From Nitrososphaeraceae archaeon (lineage in GTDB: Archaea; Thermoproteota; Nitrososphaeria; Nitrososphaerales; Nitrososphaeraceae): DNA of 5,047 nucleotides. Positions 1-5,047 of the stretch are shown here, one piece after another; position 1 is the first letter of the stretch; each line of letters opens with the position of its first letter. The notes below the pieces were generated by a model. The model had not been told where the DNA came from. It made no database searches and was given only the letters and a program-made list of their open reading frames with translations. Made by a program: the position numbers and the translations under genes. Where the stretch lies: positions 1 through 5,047 of the forward strand of contig JAJNBK010000053.1 in the NCBI GenBank assembly GCA_021155845.1. Direction: 5' to 3'.

Positions 1-154
1 TTGTAAGACGGAAATACCTAGGGAAGCTTTGCAACATTCTCAAGTCAATGTAATAGGGGCTTTGCTTTCCACTTGCTAATGTATATAGTCCAAATTTTAG
101 TAAGTTACTTTTAAGAAGGAATAATGCTATTTCTGAAACAAAATTTGGCTCCAT
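1..154 (-). CDS. pyrE: Orotate phosphoribosyltransferase, N-terminal part (runs off left edge)
   Basis: The minus strand from the ATG at 154-152 is open to the window edge and encodes 51 residues starting MEPNFVSEIALFLL. Residues 26-39 read LASGKQSPYYIDLR, followed by a Ser-Phe-Pro. This matches the conserved N-terminal PyrE block (F.L.SG..SP.Y.D.R....P), which binds the PRPP/orotate pocket. PyrE is cytosolic and transfers orotate to PRPP to give orotidine 5'-monophosphate in de novo pyrimidine synthesis. The PRPP-binding loop and catalytic lysine lie outside the window, so intactness cannot be judged. The gene is divergent from the LarA-like gene, with 55 bp between start codons. The ATG lies about 30 bp from the centre of an AT-rich box at 180-189, which suggests a very short or absent 5' leader. 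Confidence 0.88.
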   Translation of the reverse strand, partial: MEPNFVSEIALFLLKSNLLKFGLYTLASGKQSPYYIDLRMLQSFPRYFRLT

Positions 155-179
155 GTTTTTCTTATTAATATGAAAGAGA

Positions 180-189
180 TTTATTTTAA
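180..189. promoter_or_regulatory. AT-rich TATA-like box between divergent pyrE and LarA-like genes
   Basis: The plus strand reads TTTATTTTAA, preceded by the purine-rich GAAAGAGA (172-179), which resembles an archaeal BRE. The centre is about 25 bp upstream of the ATG at 210, the spacing expected for a leaderless transcript starting at that codon. On the minus strand the same bases read TTAAAATAAA, about 30 bp before the pyrE ATG. No other equally good box is seen in the 55-bp gap, so one box may serve both directions. This rests on spacing and composition only. Confidence 0.45.
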
Positions 190-209
190 CTGATCATCAA
201 TTATTGGCA

Positions 210-1328
210 ATGCCAGAGATATGGCTCAAATATGGAACTACAGATATAGTTCTTGATATCAAATTTGAAAATCTGCTTAAACATGTATCGTCGGATTATC
301 CATTATTGACTGATGATGAAATTAAATCGGCACTGAAAGATGTCATCATAGGAGATAATACCTTAATTTTTGCATTATCCGGTTCTAGATCGGTTGCTAA
401 AATTACTACAATGCTTTCTCAAATGGTGCAGTCTAAAGGTTACGAAAAGTTAACGGTGGATGTTTTGCCTGATGTCGCAGAAGCTCTAAAAATGTATATT
501 ACAGATACAAAAATTTCTTTAAGACGAATTGATTATCCATCTTTACCGGAAATACTTCATAGATTTCAAAATGTTATTTTTATCTCGCACGTAACTTATG
601 ATCCTCTATTCGGATTCAGCGGTACCCCTACACTAATCCTTCGCAATTTTATGAAGGACATGATGTCTGAAGCCTTCAAATCTAGACAAAATGATCTTCC
701 ATCCGTTGGTAATAAAGGAACTCCACTTCAAATTGCACTTAGTTCTTGTGAAAATATTCCAGCATTATCTATCGAAGTCGTAGCAAATTATCATGGTATT
801 GCGGGGATTTATTATGGAAATATCTTACAAAGTTTCAATGACGCAGTTACCAAATTAAGCGCGATTTCCTCAATTAAGATAGAACCAACAAAGTCTGTAA
901 TCATCAGTACGAGCAGCGAAATCTCTCCGCATTTAACTCTTACAAATTCGCTAAATACGATATGGAACTCAAGCCACATAGTTAAAGAGGGTGGATCGGT
1001 CGTGTTGCTTGCTGAAAATAAGCAAGGCATTGGTGGAGGAGCATTACAGATGTTTATTGAAGGAAAATTAAATATAGAAGATGCAAAAAAGTGTACCTCA
1101 TACATAGACGGTTTAGAACACCTCGTCTTCATTGAGGCGTTAAAACAGAAATATGAACTTGGTATCTTATCAACAATACCGCAATATTATCTTAGAACTC
1201 TGCTTGGTTTTACAACCTATAGCGGTACGAAAGATGTTTTGCAAGGTTTATTAACAAAGCATGGAAAAAATAATAAAGTTCTAGTAGTATCAGATGGGGA
1301 CGTAATATTATTAAAGACTATGTTGTAG
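210..1328 (+). CDS. LarA-like (DUF2088 / nickel-pincer racemase superfamily) protein lacking the cofactor lysine
   Basis: This is a 372-residue protein from the ATG at 210. A TTG at 204 would add two residues, but the ATG sits at leaderless distance from the box at 180-189. Several blocks match lactate racemase LarA in order: an N-terminal WLKYGTTDIVLDI strand (about 4-17); SGSR (57-60) where LarA has its D.TRP loop; ISHV...GFSGTPT (126-141) where LarA has H..GfSGG.K; GIAGIYYGN (196-204), matching the GIVGVFAGD-like segment; and AEN..GIGGGA (268-278), matching the C-terminal AE...G.G motif. LarA interconverts D- and L-lactate using a nickel-pincer nucleotide attached to a lysine in the GFSGG.K motif. 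Here that position reads Thr, the Asp of D.TRP is Ser, and the GxHR histidine segment seems to be missing; the protein is also shorter than LarA (about 424). The fold assignment is fairly safe, but racemase activity is doubtful and the substrate is unknown. No accessory larB, larC or larE is in view. Confidence 0.7.
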   Translation: MPEIWLKYGTTDIVLDIKFENLLKHVSSDYPLLTDDEIKSALKDVIIGDNTLIFALSGSRSVAKITTMLSQMVQSKGYEKLTVDVLPDVAEALKMYITDTKISLRRIDYPSLPEILHRFQNVIFISHVTYDPLFGFSGTPTLILRNFMKDMMSEAFKSRQNDLPSVGNKGTPLQIALSSCENIPALSIEVVANYHGIAGIYYGNILQSFNDAVTKLSAISSIKIEPTKSVIISTSSEISPHLTLTNSLNTIWNSSHIVKEGGSVVLLAENKQGIGGGALQMFIEGKLNIEDAKKCTSYIDGLEHLVFIEALKQKYELGILSTIPQYYLRTLLGFTTYSGTKDVLQGLLTKHGKNNKVLVVSDGDVILLKTML

Positions 1329-1366
1329 ATATATATATATATATATAGATAGATAGATAGATAGAT
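1329..1366. repeat. Compound microsatellite (AT)9 followed by (TAGA)5
   Basis: Directly after the TAG stop of the LarA-like gene, about nine AT dinucleotides (1329-1347) merge into five tandem TAGA tetranucleotides (1346-1365, followed by T). Perfect short tandem repeats of this kind can change length by replication slippage. The tract is outside any confident coding region. It may act as a flexible, easily melted spacer, but no function can be shown from the sequence. A shorter (AT)5 tract recurs at 1501-1510. Confidence 0.9.
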
Positions 1367-1567
1367 GGCATATGGTATTATTGTCATACGGATTCGTTCA
1401 TTTCATATTATATCACTAAAGAAAAATTCTATCACGAACAACACCTTAATGAGTTGGCTGTCATTTTTAATATGGCTGATACGGTACAAGCAAGTACGAG
1501 ATATATATATAACAATAAAGGGATGAAGGTTATCAAATACGAGTTATTATCTTTAGTAGAGCCATAA
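1361..1567 (+). pseudogene. Coding-looking orphan frame without a start codon (possible gene remnant)
   Basis: The frame is open from the end of the TAGA repeat to a TAA at 1565-1567, about 68 codons. The conceptual peptide has a protein-like mix of charged and hydrophobic residues, for example YYITKEKFYHEQHLNELA in the first half and a carboxyl end of MKVIKYELLSLVEP. There is no ATG, GTG or TTG near its beginning; the first candidates are internal (a TTG in ELA and an ATG in FNMAD). It could be the 3' end of a gene whose beginning was lost at the microsatellite, or chance. I do not recognise the family. An overlapping 53-codon ATG frame at 1365-1526 is less protein-like. Confidence 0.25.
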
Positions 1568-1716
1568 TGGAATTTCTTAATAAAATAATGAAGATAAATA
1601 ACATTAGTCTATACAAGATTATCTGAATCTATAACATATTATTCTCACTTTTATAAAAAAATTCAGGATGGAGTATTTGATAAGATTAAATAATTTGTTT
1701 TGTCATACTCTAATAA
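1568..1716. other. AT-rich non-coding stretch upstream of the acetyltransferase gene
   Basis: This is the second half of the 388-bp gap. I see no convincing reading frame on either strand, no tRNA-like fold and no repeat array. It holds two TATA-like sequences: TTTTATAAAAAA at 1649-1660 and TTAAATAA at 1686-1693. A 25-codon frame, ATG 1668 to TGA 1743-1745, overlaps the start of the acetyltransferase gene out of frame and is probably chance. Confidence 0.6.
1686..1693 (+). promoter_or_regulatory. TATA-like box for the acetyltransferase gene
   Basis: TTAAATAA, preceded by a purine-rich GATAAGA, has its centre about 27 bp upstream of the TTG at 1717. That is the normal archaeal distance from TATA box to transcription start, so the mRNA may begin at the start codon itself. 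No Shine-Dalgarno sequence is visible before the TTG, which agrees with leaderless translation. A stronger-looking TTTTATAAAAAA lies at 1649-1660 and could instead give a leader of about 35 nt. Confidence 0.4.
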
Positions 1717-2214
1717 TTGCAAACTGCACTGCGAAGAGTAGGTGATTATGTTATTAGGCACTGCGAAGAGAAAGATTTGGTATCAGTTATTGACATTAAT
1801 ATTATTACTCTTCCAGAACATTATTCTGATTACTTTTTTGAATCTATTTTAAGAGAGTTACCGGAGGCATTTATCATTGCAGAAATTGATGATAAGATCA
1901 TAGGTTATATTATGTGTAAAATTGAATTTGGATTTTCTAATTTTAGAAAACTAGGATTTGTAAAGAAAGGTCATGTAGTTTCAGTTGCTGTATTACCAGA
2001 GCACCGAGGGAAAGGATTAGGGAAGGCTTTGATGCTTGAGGGCATTAATGGCGTCATGCATCGAAAAAGTGACGAGATTTACCTAGAGGTTAGAAAGAGC
2101 AATGAATCAGCGATCAAGATGTATCAAAAGATTGGTTTTCAAATAAAATCTAAATTACGTGCGTATTATAGAGATGGAGAAGATGCGTATCTTATGGCTT
2201 TAGAATTTGGCTAA
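1717..2214 (+). CDS. Ard1/RimI-type protein N-terminal acetyltransferase (GNAT fold)
   Basis: This 165-residue protein matches the archaeal counterpart of NAA10, which moves the acetyl group from acetyl-CoA to the N-terminal amine of cytosolic proteins. LPEHY at 32-36 matches the LPENY substrate-side loop of NAA10. Motif A is VVSVAVLPEHRGKGLG (87-102), with the acetyl-CoA pyrophosphate loop R-G-K-G-L-G. LEVRKSNESAIKMYQKIGF (123-141) is motif B. YYRDGEDAYLM (150-160) matches the YYADGEDAYAM end of NAA10. Length is normal for the family. The start is chosen as TTG at 1717 because a stop codon lies directly upstream in frame (TAA 1714-1716), no ATG occurs before the core, and the N-terminal LRRVGDYVIR should be kept. 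A TATA-like box sits about 27 bp upstream. The next gene follows after 15 bp and is probably co-transcribed. Bacterial RimI (acetylating ribosomal protein S18) is a relative, but the NAA10-type loops favour broad N-terminal acetylation. Confidence 0.9.
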   Translation: MQTALRRVGDYVIRHCEEKDLVSVIDINIITLPEHYSDYFFESILRELPEAFIIAEIDDKIIGYIMCKIEFGFSNFRKLGFVKKGHVVSVAVLPEHRGKGLGKALMLEGINGVMHRKSDEIYLEVRKSNESAIKMYQKIGFQIKSKLRAYYRDGEDAYLMALEFG

Positions 2215-2229
2215 AGACATCCAATAAAT

Positions 2230-2472
2230 ATGACCTCGGAATTCTATGCTCCTATGAAAAATAAAAGAAGAGGTAGCAGAGTTGCCGGCTATGCTCTCTT
2301 AGTTGTCTCTATTCTTGCATTTATTATTTACGCTTACCTTTTACTTAATACTGATTTAGGCATATTAATTCTACAACTAACCGTTCTTGCAGCAATCGCT
2401 GCTTTGCTTGCAGTCTTGGCATGGATAGGATACACAATGGCGACGGCTCCAACACATCGAGAAGATTGCTGA
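2230..2472 (+). CDS. Small protein with two predicted membrane helices, unknown function
   Basis: This 80-residue protein starts at ATG 2230, 15 bp after the acetyltransferase stop. It has a short basic N-terminal segment (KNKRRGSR, residues 10-17), a first hydrophobic helix at about 18-39, a short NTDLG turn at about 40-44, a second hydrophobic helix at about 45-68, and a short polar tail ending in Cys. By the positive-inside rule the basic N-terminus should be cytoplasmic, which makes a helical hairpin with both ends inside. No catalytic or metal-binding motif is visible. The spacing suggests co-transcription with the acetyltransferase, but this does not define a role. I do not recognise a named family; it could be a lineage-specific thaumarchaeal protein. 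Its stop codon is 4 bp from the stop of the convergent methyltransferase gene. Confidence 0.75.
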   Translation: MTSEFYAPMKNKRRGSRVAGYALLVVSILAFIIYAYLLLNTDLGILILQLTVLAAIAALLAVLAWIGYTMATAPTHREDC

Positions 2473-2476
2473 TATA

Positions 2477-3322
2477 TCACGGACTTGTACAGACATCAGA
2501 TACTATCTGATAGACCCTAGGACCCACTTCTCTGACTATTCTTGTATGAAGGATCTCATGCCGATATTTATTGAATACAGTTTGTATATCGGACTCTGCC
2601 TTTTCTCTGGCAGTATTCTTAGAGTTAGCCTTTACGTGTACAAAAAAATGGATAACTCCTCTTCCGCCCTTTAATGCCAATACTGCAGAATCGACAAATT
2701 CACTAGACCGTTCTGGCAATGGCATCAGTACCCTATCACATTGGCCTCGGATTTGATCATGAATAATATCTTTTGCATCTCCGCAAAGGGGAAACACCCT
2801 ATTTTGTACCCCATTCAGTTTAGCATTGATAATAGACATCTCATTGGCAAAAGGATTACAATCTATGTTGTAAATTTTACATGTCTTGTTCATCTTAGCA
2901 ATTATAATGGAAAATGTTCCAACTCCTGCAAACATATTTGCAATAACTTCATTTTCAGAGGTGAGCTTTGCTATTCGCAATCTTTCAGTCGATAACCTAG
3001 GAGAAAAATACGTATTTTCTACATCCACTCGAAACTTACATCCATGTTCTCTATATTCTGCTATTGTATTATATTCACCAGCAACAAATTCCAGGCTACG
3101 TATTCTATAATCTCCTCGAACTGCAGAAGTTTGTGCAAAAACAGATTTTGCAGGCTTGATGCAATGAAGTATTGACTCTCCTATTATTTGCTTTTTTAAC
3201 TTTAGAGAATCAGGGATCTTTACTATTACAATACTGCCTATCATATCAAAGGCTGAGCATACTTGGGATATCTCGTCACGTGTTAATGCCTCACTCAAAA
3301 TTTTTTTAAGAATATGAGCCAT
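2477..3322 (-). CDS. Trm5/Taw2-family tRNA (G37/wyosine) methyltransferase, short form
   Basis: This is a 281-residue class I SAM-dependent methyltransferase of the Trm5/TYW2 family. Family blocks in order are AFDMIGSIVIVKIP (24-37), GDYRIR (70-75), EHGCKFRVD (92-100), YFSPRLSTER (105-114), the SAM loop MFAGVGTFS (130-138), the ribose-binding acidic NIDCNP (152-157), GDA (181-183), DRVLMPLP (196-203) and a C-terminal REVGPRVYQIVSDV. Trm5 makes N1-methylguanosine at tRNA position 37, which keeps the reading frame; Taw2 transfers an aminocarboxypropyl group in wyosine synthesis. The SPRL...ER and MFAGVG pattern favours Trm5, but Taw2 cannot be excluded. The protein begins near the D2 domain, so the separate D1 tRNA-elbow domain of longer archaeal Trm5 proteins (about 330 residues) is missing. 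The active-site segment reads MPLP where Trm5b-type enzymes have NLP. Its ATG lies 3 bp after the ABCE1 stop codon with no clear Shine-Dalgarno, suggesting one operon with translational coupling. Confidence 0.8.
   Translation of the reverse strand: MAHILKKILSEALTRDEISQVCSAFDMIGSIVIVKIPDSLKLKKQIIGESILHCIKPAKSVFAQTSAVRGDYRIRSLEFVAGEYNTIAEYREHGCKFRVDVENTYFSPRLSTERLRIAKLTSENEVIANMFAGVGTFSIIIAKMNKTCKIYNIDCNPFANEMSIINAKLNGVQNRVFPLCGDAKDIIHDQIRGQCDRVLMPLPERSSEFVDSAVLALKGGRGVIHFFVHVKANSKNTAREKAESDIQTVFNKYRHEILHTRIVREVGPRVYQIVSDVCTSP
2495..2511. repeat. Perfect 8-bp inverted repeat near the convergent gene ends
   Basis: ATCAGATA-C-TATCTGAT is a perfect palindrome with one central base, lying 23-39 bp beyond the stop of the small membrane protein gene. 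It is inside the last codons of the methyltransferase gene, where it encodes the QIVSD segment. As RNA it could form a 7-bp stem with a 3-nt loop. There is no T-run after it, so a terminator role is only a possibility. Confidence 0.5.
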
Positions 3323-3325
3323 AGG

Positions 3326-5047
3326 TTACGTAGAGGATTTTTTTACGAAATAATAATCACCAGTACTTTTCTGTGCTCTGTCAAGTCTACCTCCTTCTTT
3401 ATTAAGCCGGGGCCTGCCAGTAATTTCATCTCTTCTATATGTTATAGCCAAAGATTTCAAGAAATGATTCATTCCATTTTCTTTGCTCATCGGATTACTT
3501 GTCGATCCTTTTATAGATGGAATGCCTTCGAAAATTATTAAGGTGTCTGCGACTATATCTATTAACTGCATATCATGATCTATTATTACTGCTGACTTAG
3601 CTTGTGATCTGACGAAGCGTTGAAGGAATTTTGCCAGTGTAATTCTATCTTCTACGTCTAGGAAGGCAGATGGTTCGTCCAATGCATAAATATCAGCCTG
3701 TCTCATCAATGAAGCTGCTACTGCTACCTTTTGCAATTCTCCTCCACTAAGATTTTTGACATTTTTGTCGTATAATTTCTTGATTCCCATTGGAATCAAA
3801 ATTTGCTCTTCGACTTGAGAACCTTCTATTGCATTTTGATATGCAGTATACAATAATGAGCGCACATCTCCATCATAATCTTGGTTAAGATATTGAGGTT
3901 TAAATGAAATTCTCGCACCAATATCAATAGTGCCAGAGTCTGGTTTGTCCACTCCTGCTAGCATTCTCATAAATGTTGTCTTACCCAATGCATTGGCACC
4001 GATTATTCCGACAATTTCTCCTTGCCTTATGTTACCAGCAGAAATTTTAAGATCAAATGATGGAAAAGACTTTGTTATATCCGTATAATGAGCGACAGGA
4101 ATGTCCATAATCATATCATCAATTGAACTTCTTATATCCAATCTGAAGGATTTCTCTCTAAATCGCACGTTCTCTGCAGGGAGAAATCCTTCAAGAAAGT
4201 TATTTATACCAAGTTTTGTACTTTGAACTCGGGAGACAATACCGTATGCGCCTGGCTCACCATATAGAATATGAATATAATCTGAGAGATAATCTAATAA
4301 TGTCATATCATGCTCTACTACCATAACACTTTTACCCTGTCGCGACAGATTTTGAATCACTCGAGAGACAGCAAGTCTCTGGTAGACATCATTGTATGAA
4401 GAAGGTTCATCAAAAAAGTAATAATCAGCATCCTTTGCCGATGCTACCGCAACAGCCAATCTTTGCAATTCGCCTCCGCTCAGTTCATTAACATTTCGTT
4501 CAAGAGAATTATTCAGTCCAAGTTCTTCTACCAAAGTATCTGTCACTTTACGCTCGTCATATTTTTTTAATAGCTCTTTTGCACTTCCCTTAAATGCTTT
4601 TGGAATAAGATAAACTAATTGGGGTTTGATAGAGGCACGCAAGTCGCCATTAGCAATTCTCTCAAAATGTGATTTGAATTCGGTTCCTTGAAAGTGCTTA
4701 AGGACATCATCCCACTTAATATTGCCCTCATAATTACCCAAATTGGGCTGAAGATTTCCTGACAAAATGTTGACTATTGTCGACTTGCCTATTGCGTTTC
4801 TTCCAAGCAAGCCCACTACAGATCCTTTCTTTGGTATTGGAAGACGATATAGTCTAAATGAATTGACGCCATATTGATGAATTTTATCTTCACTCAACTC
4901 CTTTGCGAGATTAACAATAACTATAGCGTCAAAAGGGCATTTCTTTATACATATACCGCAGCCAGTACAAAGGTCTTCTGAAATTAAGGCCTTTCCATCC
5001 TCAGGACGCTGTACTATACATTCTCCACCTGTTTTATTTACTGGACA
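3326..5047 (-). CDS. ABCE1/Rli1 ribosome-recycling ATPase (N-terminus beyond right edge)
   Basis: The minus-strand frame is open to the window edge: 573 residues are visible, and about 20-25 are missing from a normal length near 600. A TTG at 4897 lies inside the gene and is not the start, because in-frame sequence before it encodes the iron-sulphur domain. Visible cysteines are C1, C10, C27, C30, C33 and C37, including the ferredoxin motif CTGCGICIKKCP. NBD1 has Walker A GRNAIGKST (82-90), signature LSGGE (189-193), Walker B FFDEPSSYND (211-220) and switch EHD (245-247). NBD2 has Walker A GANALGKTT (350-358), LSGGE (433-437), LDEPSAFLD (456-464) and DHD (490-492). The end RRDEITGRPR...RLDRAQK...DYY is the family's C-terminal hinge signature. 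ABCE1 splits ribosomes into subunits after termination, using two ATP sites and two 4Fe-4S clusters. All nucleotide-site motifs are intact. One oddity is Asn at residue 219, where NBD1 usually has Leu (SSYLD). The methyltransferase gene follows after 3 bp in the same operon; the promoter is outside the window. Confidence 0.96.
   Translation of the reverse strand, partial: CPVNKTGGECIVQRPEDGKALISEDLCTGCGICIKKCPFDAIVIVNLAKELSEDKIHQYGVNSFRLYRLPIPKKGSVVGLLGRNAIGKSTIVNILSGNLQPNLGNYEGNIKWDDVLKHFQGTEFKSHFERIANGDLRASIKPQLVYLIPKAFKGSAKELLKKYDERKVTDTLVEELGLNNSLERNVNELSGGELQRLAVAVASAKDADYYFFDEPSSYNDVYQRLAVSRVIQNLSRQGKSVMVVEHDMTLLDYLSDYIHILYGEPGAYGIVSRVQSTKLGINNFLEGFLPAENVRFREKSFRLDIRSSIDDMIMDIPVAHYTDITKSFPSFDLKISAGNIRQGEIVGIIGANALGKTTFMRMLAGVDKPDSGTIDIGARISFKPQYLNQDYDGDVRSLLYTAYQNAIEGSQVEEQILIPMGIKKLYDKNVKNLSGGELQKVAVAASLMRQADIYALDEPSAFLDVEDRITLAKFLQRFVRSQAKSAVIIDHDMQLIDIVADTLIIFEGIPSIKGSTSNPMSKENGMNHFLKSLAITYRRDEITGRPRLNKEGGRLDRAQKSTGDYYFVKKSST

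Noticed and set aside
2..79. A plus-strand open frame ending in TAA at 77-79, looking like the tail of an upstream gene
   Set aside because: The opposite strand in the same interval encodes a clear PyrE N-terminus (LASGKQSPYYIDLR), so this is an antisense shadow.
812..1132. 106-codon minus-strand frame inside the LarA-like gene
   Set aside because: It is antisense to well-matched LarA-family blocks, and its Cys/Pro/Ser-rich composition is typical of a shadow frame.
1365..1526. 53-codon ATG frame starting inside the TAGA repeat
   Set aside because: Its composition (runs of Ile, Leu, Ser, Asn) looks like translated AT-rich DNA; the overlapping frame at 1361-1567 is more protein-like, and no start signal is visible.
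1726..1770. Two copies of a 13-bp repeat as a CRISPR or integration site
   Set aside because: There are only two copies, both inside a gene start, with no array, integrase or further copies nearby.
2571..3110. Three short plus-strand frames (2571-2756, 2741-2995, 2886-3110)
   Set aside because: All lie opposite the methyltransferase gene, overlap one another and show no family motif.
3390..3397. Strong Shine-Dalgarno-like AAGGAGGT on the minus strand
   Set aside because: It encodes the conserved KEGGRLD part of ABCE1 and no start codon with an open frame follows at the right distance.
3314..3541. 75-codon plus-strand frame opposite the end of ABCE1
   Set aside because: It is antisense to the conserved ABCE1 C-terminal hinge region and has no recognisable domain.
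4895..4897. TTG as the start of ABCE1
   Set aside because: In-frame sequence upstream encodes the CTGCGICIKKCP ferredoxin motif that belongs to ABCE1, so the real start is beyond the right edge.

Overview
The window looks like chromosomal sequence from a low-GC archaeon, most likely an ammonia-oxidising thaumarchaeon (Nitrososphaerota). The reasons are an ABCE1/Rli1 ribosome-recycling factor, an Ard1/NAA10-type N-terminal acetyltransferase, a Trm5/Taw2-type tRNA methyltransferase, and promoters spaced for leaderless mRNAs (TATA-like boxes about 25-28 nt upstream of the start codon). The AT-rich, loosely packed layout would suit a soil lineage such as Nitrosocosmicus, but the genus is a guess.

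Left part (1-1328). The 5' end of pyrE (orotate phosphoribosyltransferase) lies on the minus strand and runs off the left edge. It is divergent from a plus-strand gene for a LarA-like (DUF2088 superfamily) protein. The 55-bp gap holds one AT-rich box placed to serve both genes.

Middle (1329-1716). This 388-bp AT-rich gap opens with an (AT)n/(TAGA)n microsatellite that begins at the LarA-like stop codon. It also holds a coding-looking but start-less frame that may be a gene remnant, and then promoter-like sequence for the next gene.

Plus-strand pair (1717-2472). An Ard1/RimI-type acetyltransferase with a TTG start is followed 15 bp later by an 80-residue protein with two predicted membrane helices.

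Minus-strand operon (5047-2477). ABCE1/Rli1 lacks only its first residues, beyond the right edge. It is followed after 3 bp by a short Trm5/Taw2-like methyltransferase. Both products act in translation (ribosome recycling; modification next to the anticodon). This operon converges on the acetyltransferase/membrane-protein pair with a 4-bp gap between stop codons.

I found no CRISPR array, transposase, tRNA, rRNA or defence/toxin module. Most of the window is ordinary housekeeping sequence. The points most worth a second look are the LarA-like protein without the family's cofactor-attachment lysine, the shared divergent promoter, and the microsatellite with the adjacent orphan reading frame. 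I do not see convincing evidence of a new multi-gene system.
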